A stretch of DNA of 64,000 nt, taken from positions 11,270,632 through 11,334,631 of the forward strand of contig NC_087377.1 of the NCBI RefSeq assembly GCF_963675165.1, written 5' to 3'. The notes under the pieces are model-generated. The model saw only the letters and a program-made list of their open reading frames with translations, did not search any database and was not told the DNA's origin. Position numbers and translations under genes: made by a program. Source of the DNA: Halichondria panicea. Its lineage: Eukaryota > Porifera > Demospongiae > Suberitida > Halichondriidae. This document shows, one piece after another, positions 49,521 through 60,659 of the stretch (position 1 is the stretch's first letter; every line of letters starts with the position of its first letter).

Positions 49521-50847
49521 TTAATATGAATGTTCAACAGTTTGGATTTGTGATGTAGAGGGAGGTGGTACATTTGCAGCATGCTTATGAAATTTGGGCC
49601 GTAGAAATGGTGTTCCTTTCACAGGCCAATCACATCTTCCAGAATCTAAACTTGCAGCTGCACATTGTTCAGAGCGTGGCAGTCTTGGGGGACGCTTCTT
49701 TTTAGATGGCTTGTCAAAAGAAACACGTTTTCCCTCGTAAAACCTGTCGTGAGCAGATGTGAAATACTAAAATGGGAGGTTGTCATCGATCCGCTTTTCA
49801 AACTCAATGCACACTTTTCTCCAGGCAAATTGGGCCTATTTGACAGTAAAATGAGTGCCAACCATGTCACGCATTACGCTGAAAAAGCATTCAACGTCAT
49901 CCGTCGTGCTTGCTCGAGGATGTTCAGGAGAAAGATCCAAGCATCGCCTCCATTCACGTGTCTCAATGTCCGCGACCAGAGCTGTTAGCACTTCCCTTGT
50001 GAACCCACACACTGCAGATACGCTCCTGTGATACAAAACCCTCAATTAGTATGCAAGTGTACACTGTCAGCACAAGCACAATACCTTACTATGCATGTAC
50101 GTACGATTAAAAATACCTTTGGAGGGTACATGTATGCATACCTGTTAACTTCAAAAAGAGAGTAGTTGTAGTTACACTCATTAGCCCAAGGCATCAGTTC
50201 TTCAAGTATGAGGTTAAGCATCTGATAGTTCCCCTTACATCGCTGTAATTGAGACAGTCCTCTTGTGTCACATGATTGCCTCCATCCTAAGACAGCACGG
50301 ATGTATTTGGCCTCATATTCGTACCTCTTGCGAAGCAAATTCCAAACTCTGTTTCGGCAAGCACTTCCTACTATAGAGATTACTAATGAGTGTCAGTTAT
50401 GCCATACTTACCTGATCTTTCACTGGAATCAGGATTACAATCATGAACAAAATCAGCTGCAATTCTCCAAAATTCTTGGGATTTTGTGGTAGGCCATTGA
50501 TTGCTGTGCCCTCTTGTCCGTAAATAGTTAACCAAGACTTTCGTCTCACTTTCAGTCCACGGTGATTTGTGATTCTAATAAATAATACGGAGTGGCTAGG
50601 GTCGCATGAATAATACTAATATTGCATGTACTACAATTAAACCTACCACTTTTACTCCGACATCAATGGTAAAAGTTAACTTCTTCCTTAGGTCATCAAC
50701 TAAGGAGCTAGATCTAGATGTTTGCGTTGTGGTAGTAGTTGACTGACAAGGGTCAGGTTTCCTGCTCTTCCTCTTTATTCTCCTCTTTTTATTGGGCCTT
50801 ACAGGAGTCATCACAGACTGAGGAGGTTTGCTTATGGGAGAATCCAC
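49521..50847 (-). pseudogene. Transposon gene 2: SANT-like protein with DDVECFFS motif
   Basis: Exons 50647-50847, 50412-50574, 50152-50367 and 49521-50025, phases consistent. Exon 1 is basic (RPNKKRRIKRKSRKP), like a nuclear localisation signal. Exon 2 (SPWTESETKVLVNYL ... EFWRIAADFV) resembles a Myb/SANT DNA-binding domain. Exon 4 has ASTTDDVECFFSVMRDMVG, which I take as a candidate catalytic or transposase region without naming a family. Two in-frame TAGs (49836-49838 and 49767-49769) interrupt it. The frame otherwise stays open through KPSKKKRPPRLPRSEQC to the TAA at 49521. It converges with the HIRAN gene. It is the best candidate for the transposase; the ambers imply this copy is inactive. 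Confidence 0.6.
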
Positions 50848-51453
50848 TCTAGCTCTATCAGTATGTGCACTGCAACTTCTGTCAGATCTACTTCCATTCC
50901 CAGTTCTTCTGTTTAGTTCTGTTCATTGCACTGTTTATTTCAGAGGTTATTTGGGGTTAATCTCTCCAAGTGTGTTGTTAGTAGAAGTACTTGCTTGGTA
51001 CCAAATATCAACTGCTAATTTTGTACGGTATTGAAGTAATACAAGAGCCAAATCCAATATGTTTTCAATGTAAAAACAGAGCAACAAAACTAATTAAAAT
51101 GGATCTCGTGACCGTGTCGCACCTCCTCTGCAACCCGTCTCCGTCTGGGGCTGCAACCCGTCTCCCCTTTTGGAGGCGGGCCACGCCCATCTACTTTGAC
51201 CTCCTGTAAAGCCAATTGGAAGTTTCGCTTCTAAAGAGACCTTAGATAGCAATAAAGTAAATCACAGCTCTATGGCAACTGCTAGCAACTATTATTCATA
51301 CCTACAACACGGCTAATAACTTCATTTAGAAGTTCCAATCGGCTTCACTTCCAAGCCGCGGTTACTTCCACATGGCCTCACTTCCGAGTTAGTGGTGACC
51401 TCTGACCTTCCTAACTAGGAAATGAATTGCCCTAATGGGCTTCCGTAGAATCT

Positions 51454-51851
51454 CAATACTGAGAAATACCACAAGAGGGAGTAGATGCTCTAGAGTTGGG
51501 GTGTGATATTAGATTACCACAAAGGGGAGTAGATGTAGCTAGAGTTGGGGTGTGATAGCCTATTATTCCCAGGTTATTCCTCCAGATCGAGCACAACATA
51601 AACCCCATGTTGTTGCACAAGTAACATCAAACTATAAATAGTGGCCACATGACTTTATATCTATTAGCACTATAATTATTAAGGAGATAAAAAGAATGTA
51701 CCTATTATGCTCAAAATGATGTCAGCATAATTTACCAACCCTCTAGTACTACTGCTGACTGCCATAAGCAAATAGGTGTGTAGGGGGGGGGGGGGGGGTC
51801 TCCCTGGGGAAAACAATATTGCATGGAACATTTAATAATTAGGGTAGACAT
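51454..51851. other. Non-coding, short direct repeats
   Basis: A roughly 55-bp direct repeat ('gggagtagatg...ctagagttggggtgtgat') occurs at 51480 and 51525, and a G-run of about 14 lies at 51784-51798. No gene seen. Confidence 0.6.
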
Positions 51852-51861
51852 ACCATATCAT

Positions 51862-52480
51862 TAGTCTCGAATACCCGCCTCAACCTAAAAGCTTGAGTCT
51901 GGTCCAACTCACATATGAACTTTGTTCTGCACAGTCAGCAAAGTCAAGTGGACTACACGCCCACAAGCATAGTGATAAAGCCACAAGCCACCGCATGTTA
52001 GGGACAGAACATACACAGAGGGCTATATCAGACAGTGTATCAATTAAGGCTAGGAGTTGAAAGCCTACGAGAAAAACACTGAGCTTGAAGCCATCAATTG
52101 CACAGAGCTAGAGGGCCATGAAACCATGGTCGACGGTCACATTCACATAAATGAGCATTTAGGCTGTTAATTTCGACAAGGTGTTCCAAAGGTCCTGTTG
52201 CTAGTCTGGAGAGTTCTAGTATCATATCCTTACAACTCTCTCCATGAATTTTCCTACGTCGCCTTCTGCATGTCTGGGGCTAATTCTTTCTACTAGTAAC
52301 AATCCATGCTGCTGTGGCGGTTAGCTATAATGATATTCATGTAGACTATAATTTTATTCATGTTCCACACCCACTTGTGGCCAATTAAATGTCCAAGAAA
52401 TTCCTGGACACACTTGAACCAAACCACAATGTGAGTTTGACCAGACTCAAGCTTTTAGGTTGAGGCGGGTATTCGAGACT
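51862..52480. mobile_element. MULE-like MITE with 10-bp target duplication
   Basis: Ends agtctcgaatacccgcctca... and the reverse complement at 52430-52480 match over about 47 bp (through agcttgagtctggtc). They are flanked by ACCATATCAT at 51852-51861 and 52481-52490. A 9-10 bp duplication with long TIRs suggests a Mutator-like element. No transposase inside. Confidence 0.8.
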
Positions 52481-52616
52481 ACCATATCATGTTGGCCACA
52501 TGCCAGGAACACAAGCATGCAGAGAAGTTACAATGAGTAGTATATACCTGAACACATAATAATTATACGTGAACAAAAATCAATGAATTGCCAATTGTGA
52601 GTCTGTGTATATATAC

Positions 52617-53130
52617 TTGTACCACGGCTCGTTCACCCCACTGGTTCTCTCTGCTGCTAGAGGAATTGGTCCAGCCCCTCCATTGGGTGAGATGCAGACT
52701 AAATTTCTCTCTACTAAGATCGGCTGTAATGTGCATCCGTGACTCCCATCTACCTTTTCTTCCGAAGTCAGTACAGACTCTATTGACCTAGCCGTCCACG
52801 AAGGCCAGGTGCAATCTTTTTAACTCAACCGTATAACAATAATTAGATCTAAACATGTATATAACTTTCCTTTCCTTTACAATGTATTGTCACACATACA
52901 CATGATTATATGACCAGTTCACCTGATAAATAGTTAGCGTGTGAAAAGCCAAGTTATTGCCTGCTACAGTACATTGTTCTTCCCACTGACAACTGTTTGG
53001 GGTGTGCCATTGGGGAGGGCATCGAACACCAGTGAATATATGCCTTCATCAGAGATGTTAGGAGAAAATGATTTTGGAGTAGGACTCCTACACTGTGTAC
53101 ATGTTGTGTATGCATGGATTGGTTCAGCAT
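52617..53130 (-). other. Two possible exons of an unrecognised gene
   Basis: Exon-like frame 52973-53130 (DAEPIHAYTTCTQCRS ... YSLVFDALPNG) has acceptor CCCAG and donor GTACTG. A second, 52617 to about 52790, is open in two frames up to a GTATAT donor. The first looks extracellular, Ig-like at best. Neither can be linked to receptor J or to a family, so this could be chance or relic. Confidence 0.25.
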
Positions 53131-53556
53131 CTGGGCAAAGTGGGAGTATTTAGTAAATGGGGTGCTTTCCGTGCAAGGCTTATCTTAGCCACAATTCTCA
53201 GATAACATGGTTGTTCCTTCTACCAACACTGAACCCACCATAACAGTTACAGGCTATACAGTGCATGCACATGCACATACAGGCAGCAGGCTTATCCACA
53301 CTGAGACAAAATGAAAGTTTACTGAGTAACACCAATAGGATATGTATATATAATTATACATATGATTTCTATTGATGATCATCCTCTCGATCTGTATATA
53401 CTTAGCAAATCAACACTCGTGACTGTCGACTAACTAATTTGTTTTGATAACTCTAGCTCATATAAGTTAACAAATTATTGTAAACACAAACTAAATTGTT
53501 TACATTCTGACTAATTGTGTACACAGCTGAATGTTGCAGTACAGAAATATAATCAG

Positions 53557-53720
53557 GTGTACAGAGGATTTCAGGTTGGTTGGCAGAAGTTAAAAGTTGA
53601 AGTGCACTCAACCATGACCACACACACTGTATGTTTCTCCCTACTAATGAAATTGGTGGTCATGGTTGACTGCACTTCAACTTTTAACTTCTGCCAACCA
53701 ACGTGAAATCCTCTGTACAT
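53557..53720. repeat. Near-perfect 65-bp-arm hairpin
   Basis: The arm 53557-53621 and the reverse complement of 53656-53720 match at 62 of 65 positions, with a 34-nt loop. No protein frame or larger TIR structure explains it. It lies 120 bp beyond the last seen exon of receptor J. It could be a long miRNA-precursor-like or endo-siRNA hairpin, or a short fold-back element. Confidence 0.85.
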
Positions 53721-53838
53721 CTCACTCTAGACTAATAATGATAGTGTGCCCTATAGAGTATGTGGGCTCTAACCATGCAACCTCAATGTTTACTACACAA
53801 GCACCACATTCACATGCAGCCCACACAAGGTAAAGTAC

Positions 53839-56056
53839 CTGCAAGAAATTGTCTCCCATGTGCACATTGCTAAGCCTGGATCCCCTATATTTCAAATCTT
53901 GAGGCACAGCATAATCTGATTCTTCCTTAATGACACATGGTCTGTACAAATATAAATCAGGTGATAAGCTGATATAATTATAGTACAAAAGGAAAGACTT
54001 ACGTTTCCTGATGAGCAATTTCTTTGAAATATAGATCGTTGGTTCTACCTACAATGATATAAAAATTATGTAAAAAGAGATTGTTGGGGGAAACATTTTT
54101 CTCATGGTATATATAGTGTAAAGGGAGAGAGATATCAAAATGATAGTTTAGTTTATTGCTTTGGGGAGATAGTAGTGTGACCACCTACGTCGAGTGATGA
54201 CGATTACGATTATGATAATGATTATGGAAAAAAACAGAACAGCAATGCCACCAATAGACCCTGCTACAACTGCAACTGGGAATGTTGATTCTCCTCCACC
54301 ACCACCTGCATGCATGGAGAAAATTGGTGAATTCGATCGAATTTTAGCAAGTTGAACGTACCTCCCAATGTTGTCAAACTGAATTCTCCAGTGAAAGGAG
54401 GAACGACATCATTCGATTGGTCGCTGGTCAAAACAATTCTAATGGTGTAGGTGTAGAGGACTCCGGCAGTGAGGTCAGTGAAAGTCACCATGATTTGGTT
54501 GGTTGTGGAGGGGAAAGGGAGGGTGATTGTATCCGAGTGAGGGGGAGAGAGGATGGAGACAATAAGCAGGTCACTGGGAGGGTAACCAGTGAAGGGGAGC
54601 GACAAACAGAGTGTGTAGTTAGTTTCTGATGGTGTGACTTCTTGTGCGGAAATCACTGTAGCTGGAACTGAAACACAGCACCTCAATAGTTACGTTGTGT
54701 ATGAACAACAAAACAACCAGTCTTACCAGTCACAGCAGTGGAATTGATTGCAGAGCAGTCCTTGTTCCTGAACATCACACACACTGTGCAAGTATCTCCA
54801 GGAGATTGGTCTGAGAAATCGATTACAACTGAACTCCCATTAAATGATGTGGTAGGAACACAATCCTCTCCACTCGATATGTATCCAAACATTTGAATGA
54901 GTGCAATTTCAATCGAAATATCCTGAAGACAAAGTTACAATTTTAGCGAGATAATAATGCAGAGGCATGCACAAATCATACCTGAACTATTACTTTGAGC
55001 TTCAAAACTTCCTTTTGGAATATGAAGGAGGTGGATACTGCTGGAGTCACCAAGTCTAAATATGACACCCACAATTAATGGCATTAAGATAAGTATGCTG
55101 TCATTACAAACATACTTGGATTGATCACAGTGATATTTAAGGTGTCTGAAGATAACGGTCCATTGAGTGTGAGTGGTTTCACAGTCACTGTCTGAGTCTC
55201 ACAGTAAGGGAGGCTCTCTCCAGCTAATGATAGAGATGTGTTTGTGGTATTGTACACTGTTTCATTCAGGGTGATGCTGTAGCCAGTGACACATCTCTGG
55301 TAAGGTTGGTCCAATGGGTCCCAGTCCAGAACAGACCCTAGAGCATCAGTTCTCAGATTTGCTATCCAGGAAGTTACAGACGACATATTTAGATCTGTAA
55401 AAAGTAAACATTTTGTGATTGTGAGTATGATGATCTTGTTGATTATTTACCTATCACATTAAGTGTGGTGTTGCCAACTTGTGGAGACAAAGTACCACCA
55501 CCAGCAAAGCATTCAACCAGAGTACCGTCCAGTGCCTCAGTCACAGGTATATGAACGATGGAACTCACTGTGGAGCCAGTATTGTCACTGATCATGATGA
55601 TGGTGAACGGACTCAGATCACAAGGCTGTTCTGAGCCTGAATCAAAATCGTGGCTCACTATAACATTGCAGGATATAGTTCCACTAATTGCCCATCGAGT
55701 TTGTGCACCCTTTATATGACTACAAGTTAGACAGACTAACTCTCCAGGACAAACTGTTAACATAGTTTCTTCTTCAGTAATGTTTGATAGAAATGCTGAA
55801 TTTCCATATACAGCATCTAGACAATAGCACACATGGACTCATTATATGCATTGCATTGTCTTATTTCTCTGTAAATCTCTATAAATATTAATTGTAGATC
55901 TATAGTCTAGCAGTTTGTCTATCTGCTCACCCAGTTGATTTGCTAGCAGTGTCCATGAAACCAGGACCAACAGGATAATCTATACGTATATAGGCAGTAA
56001 AAACTATACAGGTACCACGTTTTCTCTTGTCTTACCTTGCAACTTGGTATACTCAT
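53839..56056 (-). CDS. Receptor J: Ig/FN3-TM receptor, paralog of D, 3' end unresolved
   Basis: Minus-strand exons: 56036-56056, 55931-55979, 55451-55816, 55116-55394, 54982-55056, 54727-54922, 54362-54667, 54189-54305, 54003-54048, 53839-53941. The signal peptide is split (MSIPSCK then IILLVLVSWTLLA), as in D. The Ig exon (LVCLTCSHIKG ... LVECFAGG) and FN3-type exons follow, then a TM helix (AVLFFSIIIIIIVIVIT), stop-transfer TRRR, and a tail with DLYFKEI and SDYAVPQDLKY. The sequence of intron phases (0,1,1,1,0,1,1,1,2) is the same as in D, showing common origin. No kinase domain or stop codon is found below 53839. Downstream exons may be lost to the hairpin and MITE insertions or lie in the unassigned exons near 53 kb. 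Confidence 0.78.
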
Positions 56057-56089
56057 GATAGCTCTACTAGAGCCTCTAGAAAAGTTTTT

Positions 56090-57640
56090 GTTTCAAATCA
56101 TTTTGCTCCGGAATGAATGACTCCCCTAAATACATGTAATGACTCCCGGTCACTCCTACCTGGCCTAGTCACCAGTGACTCCCGGTGTCATAAAATTTTG
56201 GGCCCCCCATGTTTAGGCCCCCCCGGGCCTAGAATTTTAAAATTTTGGGCCCCCCCGGGCCTAGAATGTTAACATTTTAGGCCCCCAGGGGGTCCAATCT
56301 GTTAAAATTCTAGGCCTCCCACTGTGAGATTAGGCCCCCCTCTTTTCTGCACGATAGAAGATAAACGAACAGAAATCTTTATCTATGATAGAACGAAGTC
56401 AAAGAATTATGGTAAGGTTAGCTCTATTAGTTACAAAGCATCAAAGAGACTGCATGCATGCAAAGACTCTGTATCAAAGTAGCAAAATTGTTTGCATTAT
56501 TATTCTATCATGGAATTCAAAGTGAAGGAAGATTTACCTTTCAAGTTACTCTAGCCTCGAGTTACTCATACCTATAAGAGTTAAATGCTTTGATGCAGCT
56601 CTGCAATGTTGGATCTGCCTGTAAGACAATCGATGTTGTGCATAGCTACCGCCATATTTGCAACTTTTTTTGTGCTTACTTTCTCAGCCAAATTTCAAGA
56701 CAAAACATGGCGGCGTTATCCCCAAGCGGCTGGTCGCCAAAGGAGGCAAAATTTTGTGAATTCACAATAATTATAAAGTATAAAGCACACAATTTTCAGT
56801 GCAAAGACAACAATACATATCTTCCTCCATGTTTTCCTACATAGAAGATGTAAATTGTTGTGGGGATGCTCCAATAGCATCACTGGCTCAGCTCTCAAGT
56901 AATGTGGAATCATAGATATAGAAGTCAAGAGAGAAACTATAGTGGAATCACAGTACATGTACATGCAAACAAGTGAGCCCGCCCACTTATTACAAGGGCG
57001 CTTCTCTCATATGCCCTTGCTATATAAACTAAGTTTCTTGTGTAAAGCTGTTTTTGTTCATTGTTTGAAGATTATAGCATGCAGTAGTGTCAGGCTTGAT
57101 AAGCCTTTTGGAGCTTAGTAACCCAGCTCAGAAGCAGCAACCTTAAAATCCGGGATATCTGAGGTGAATAGCAGTTTCCTTTCGGGACAAGGGTAATCTT
57201 GGACAGTCCTGACCAATTCGGGACAGTTGGCACCTATTTGCTTCGTGCTGCATATGACATGGTGCAGTGTGATGGCTGTGAGACCAGTGGTACTACTGTA
57301 CATGCATGAAATGTGTGTGTGTGAGGAGAGCTGAATTCAGTAACTGGCACTGCATGCATAGACTGTGAAGACCATAGAAGACTGTATTGGTGTATTTTGA
57401 GAATGCACTGTCACATAATGTTACCGCTGTTGTGCTGTTAATGGGGGGCCTAAAATTTTAAGAGGGGGCCTAAAATGTTAAAATTCTAGGCCGGGGGGGG
57501 GCCCAATCTCATGGGGGGCCTAAAATTTTATGACACCGGTCACTCACGCCTAGGAATAAATGACTCCCCCGGTCACTGACTCCTAGTCACAAATGACTCC
57601 CCCCTGGAAAAAATGACTCCCCCGAAATTTATATACGAAC
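56090..57640. mobile_element. Element with inverted 'gactcccc/ggcccccc' subterminal repeats
   Basis: 56090-56350 ('gactcccggtcactcctacc', 'taaaattttgggcccccc') is largely the inverse of 57430-57640. The same repeat recurs at 59345-59480. The interior (56350-57430) shows no supported gene. It may be a nonautonomous member of the family that also flanks the palindrome to its right. The limits are approximate. Confidence 0.55.
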
Positions 57641-57931
57641 ATCCATAGAGCTAGAGATTTCAGGGCTATAGATCTACTAAGTACATCCTCAAAACCTGTC
57701 ACAGTGTGACTATACAATCAAGCTCAAGACTGTTATCAGGACTGCATGCATGCTATCTGTGAGAGGCCTGTTTAATAATACAAATGTATTGACTATAATT
57801 ACAGCTGTTCCTTACTGTAAACTGGTTCAGTCTAGCTATGCTATCATATCAGTTAGTACCTATAGTACTTATACTACATTGTACACTCTGTTCACATTTT
57901 CACATGTCTCACGGTCACTGTAAAGCAAAAC

Positions 57932-58396
57932 TTATAATACAACAACATCCATCAAAATAACTAGATCTACAGTGCATGAAAAACAAACAAAACAACAGTG
58001 CAAATTAATAATTATTACAGTGTATAAACAAAAACAGCTAGTGGAAGATAACGAAATGCTAAAAAATTCTACAACTATATATAGGACAAAACCAATCTCT
58101 AAGTGGATACGAACACATTTATAATGATACCACACATTACACGTGTCGCACTGGACCATTTCATCATAAGAGTCAGGGCGGAGACAAGGGCAGTATATCG
58201 TAATTACTATGCTGGAAAATCTTTCTGGTCTCTTGCGGCTACTAACATCTTTTGACTTTGGAAATCTTCTGAGTTTCTCATTTTCAAAGCAACGCACAAG
58301 GTGTGGCCTCATTTTGTCTTCTTCATTTAGGGTGATGGTATCCAGATTGTCTCCTTGCAATGCGTGGTATGCAGCGGCAATTGCAAACAAACCACA
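57932..58396 (-). pseudogene. Ulp1-PHD gene fragment, left palindrome arm
   Basis: Encodes CGLFAIAAAYHALQGDN and then YCPCLRPDSYDEMVQCDTC ... WYHYKC, as in the right arm. It starts at the catalytic-Cys region because the arm ends there. A ~10-bp deletion after KCVRI shifts the frame, so the last PHD cysteines (WFCPTC in the other copy) are lost. Not expected to be functional. Confidence 0.75.
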
Positions 58397-58404
58397 GCAC
58401 TTAT

Positions 58405-58912
58405 CAAGGGGGAACTTTTCCTCTTTGATAGCTGCTTCCAATATGGGAAAGACCTGGAGCCAAGTGCTGAGTTGCAAATCGCACAGATGTATAAGCCTTT
58501 AATAGCGCACAATGGGCTGTTACTGTCTGTGGCCTCCATTCAACAGCAGAGCAGTGGCAGTAACAACTGTGGTTTGTTTGCAATTGCCGCTGCATACCAC
58601 GCATTGCAAGGAGACAATCTGGATACCATTACCCTAAATAAAGAAGACAAAATGAGGCCACACCTTGTGCGTTGCTTTGAAAATGAGAAACTCAGAAGAT
58701 TTCCAAAGTCAAAAGATGTTAGTAGCCGCAAGAGACCAGAAAGATTTTCCAGCATAGTAATTACGATATACTGCCCTTGTCTCCGCCCTGACTGTTATGA
58801 TGAAATGGTCCAGTGCGATACGTGTAATGTGTGGTATCATTATAAATGTGTTCGTATTAAAGTATCTCCACTTGGAGATTGGTTTTGTCCTACTTGTAGA
58901 TCTAGATAGAAT
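58405..58912 (+). CDS. Ulp1-type protease end fused to PHD finger (partial, TE-derived)
   Basis: The open frame reads KGELFLFDSCF, then SIQQQSSGSNNCGLFA, matching the catalytic Gln and Cys region of Ulp1/C48 cysteine proteases (Asp before Cys replaced by Asn). A C4HC3 PHD finger follows: CPC, CDTC, H-x2-C and WFCPTC, then a stop. No upstream part with the catalytic His/Asp is present: the left side runs into the other palindrome arm. Such Ulp1-PHD proteins recur in transposon-rich loci of cnidarians and sponges, where they may act on SUMO-like modifiers. Probably a transposon gene fragment. Confidence 0.65.
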
Positions 58913-59474
58913 TTTTTTAGCATTTCGTTATCTTCCACTAGCTGTTTTTGTTTATACACTGTTAATTTGCACTGTTGTTTTGTTTGTTTTTCATGCACTG
59001 TAGATCTATTTAATGTAAGTTATTTTGATGGATGTTGTTGTATTATAAGTGTTGCTTTACAGTGACCGTGAGACGTGTGAAAATGTGAACAGAGTGTACA
59101 ATGTAGTATAAGTACTATAGGTACTAATAGCTAGACTGAACCAGTTTACAATAAGGAACAGCTATAATTATATAGTCAATACGTTATTCTATATAACATT
59201 TGTATTAAACAGGTCTCTCACAGATAGCATGCATGCAGTCCTGATAACAGTCTTGAGCTTGATTGTATAGTCACACTGTGACAGGTTTTGAGGATGTACT
59301 TAGTATAGCCCCTGAAGTACGTCTCTTTAGCTCTATGGCAGTGTTCGTATAAATTTCGGGGGAGTCATTTTTTCCAGGGGGGAGTCATTCGTGACTAGGA
59401 GTCAGTGACCGGGGGAGTCATTTATTCCTAGGTGTGAGTGACCGGGAGTCACTGGTGACTAGGTAGGAGTGACC

Positions 59475-59750
59475 GGGAGAGACTTAGTGCCGAGCATTAA
59501 GCGTATCCCATATCATTATAGGAGAGACTTAGTGCCCTCAATCATAAAGCATATCCCATATTATTATAGGAGAGATTTAGTGCCGATCATTAAATGTTTC
59601 CTATAGTATAATAGGAGAGCTTTAATGCCAATGGACATTAATGCTCTCCTATATACCTGGGGAAATTGTTTAATGCACATGCATTATAAAAATGCCTCAT
59701 AGTATATAGGAGAGATATAGTGCCGACGAGCATTAAAGCTCTCCTATATA
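59475..59750. repeat. Tandem ~55-80 bp repeats 'ataggagagacttagtgccg'
   Basis: The core tataggagag-[ac]tt[ta]-agtgcc occurs at about 59517, 59570, 59610 and 59697, plus an inverted form (attaatgctctcctatata). The last unit runs directly into the proline-rich coding region at 59752. Confidence 0.75.
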
Positions 59751-59759
59751 CTTGGGGCA

Positions 59760-60320
59760 CTTTTTTCCTTCAGTGACATATTATCCGGACCCTTCAATGC
59801 CCCAACCACCTATCACTCCAATGCCTCAACCACCCGTGACTCCAACCCCTCAGCCACCCCTCACTCCAATGCCTCAGCCACCTGTGACTCCAACGCCTCA
59901 GCCACCCCTCACTCCAATGCCTCAGTTACTCCTCACACCAATGCCTCAGCTACCCGTCGCTCCAGGGCCCTCTGTCGTCTCTCCACTGTTCATCGATCGC
60001 GACTGTATTGCTTTTTTATTGGAGATGTTTTCTAATAGTACTAGCCAGCAACTCAGGACACTTCTGGAAGTAACTGGTCATGACTTGAATAGAGTTGTGG
60101 ATATTTTCCCGCTGTCTGTCTACAGAAGTTGCTGCACAAAGTCCAAATCAAGAAGACAGCAAGTGAGAGCCCTCGTTTGAGAATTGATGAAGATGAAGAT
60201 GAGGACGATTGGGTGTTTTCAGCTATTGCCTTCTACAAAAGCTCCAGGGTTATGAAAGATGGACAGCTTATAGGGTAGCGATCATTGGGCAGCCAGGAAT
60301 TGATCTGGTAAGTATGGCAT
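59760..60320 (+). pseudogene. Proline-rich/CUE-like/HECT-like fragment
   Basis: The first frame is a tandem 14-residue repeat (MPQPPVTPTPQPPLTP) followed by LLEMFSNSTSQQLRTLL and GHDLNRVVD, which resembles a CUE/UBA fold. In a second frame an acidic stretch (RIDEDEDEDD) leads to WVFSAIAFYKSSRV. A third frame gives VAIIGQPGIDL. The series matches the lead-in to a HECT-type domain seen in sponge proteins. No catalytic HECT part follows. A TAG and shift near 60278 and the loss of the 3' part mark a relic. Confidence 0.55.
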
Positions 60321-60659
60321 GTTACACTTGTGTTAAAATACCCCGGCCTGGTACATTACTCACGCCAGTTTGAATGTATACATGTGCACATAGGGGATCA
60401 CGTTTTGTAAGTGGCTATATATATGACCACATTCCCATGTATTCAGAGTCACTAAGTGGTTGAACCTACATGCACATGTTGTACGCAATACAGGGCTGCA
60501 GTTTGCAAGCACTTAGTCGCTAACTGGAACTACGAAACTTGATCCCCGAGTATACGTTGAAGTTAGCCACCTTATTTTATAGGCTCCTGGTTTAACTGTT
60601 CGCGAAAATATTATTCATTGATTTTACAATCGTTTTAACATCGATTCGACGACAGTTAT

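Larger units (their letters stand above)
46884..51447. mobile_element. 4.56-kb DNA transposon, long TIRs, 6-bp target duplication
   Basis: Both ends read tacggaagcccattagggca inward. The inverted match continues for about 265 bp on the left (to 47150) and 51190-51447 on the right, then resumes with 'gatgggcgtggcccgcctcc' at about 47540 and 51160. Flanks are GAATCT at 46878-46883 and 51448-51453, a perfect 6-bp duplication. The left arm has an extra internal palindromic block (47157-47535). Inside are a plus-strand HIRAN-like gene and a minus-strand gene with a SANT/Myb-like domain and a DDVECFFSVMRD motif. Six-base duplications are unusual; classes reported with them include Dada and IS3EU types, but I cannot assign it. 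Confidence 0.85.
57540..59440. repeat. Large palindrome, ~860-bp arms
   Basis: 57540-58396 is the reverse complement of about 58565-59440 with few differences, around a 165-bp centre. Matching landmarks include 'atgactcccccgaaattta', 'gcatgcatgctatctgtgag' and the Ulp1-PHD coding region. Each arm carries one copy of the gene in divergent orientation. Confidence 0.88.

Noticed and set aside
15544..49838. Several stops (TAA/TAG) fall where Gln is expected, hinting at stop-codon reassignment
   Set aside because: Intact receptors A, B, E, G and H end at ordinary TAA/TGA stops and contain no internal TAA or TAG. The lesions lie in copies that also have frameshifts. C-to-T decay explains CAA/CAG to TAA/TAG.
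52617..52790. 'VCTDFGRKGRW' frame resembling an integrase core
   Set aside because: The rest of the expected integrase motifs is absent and an alternative frame is equally open, so I did not call an integrase.
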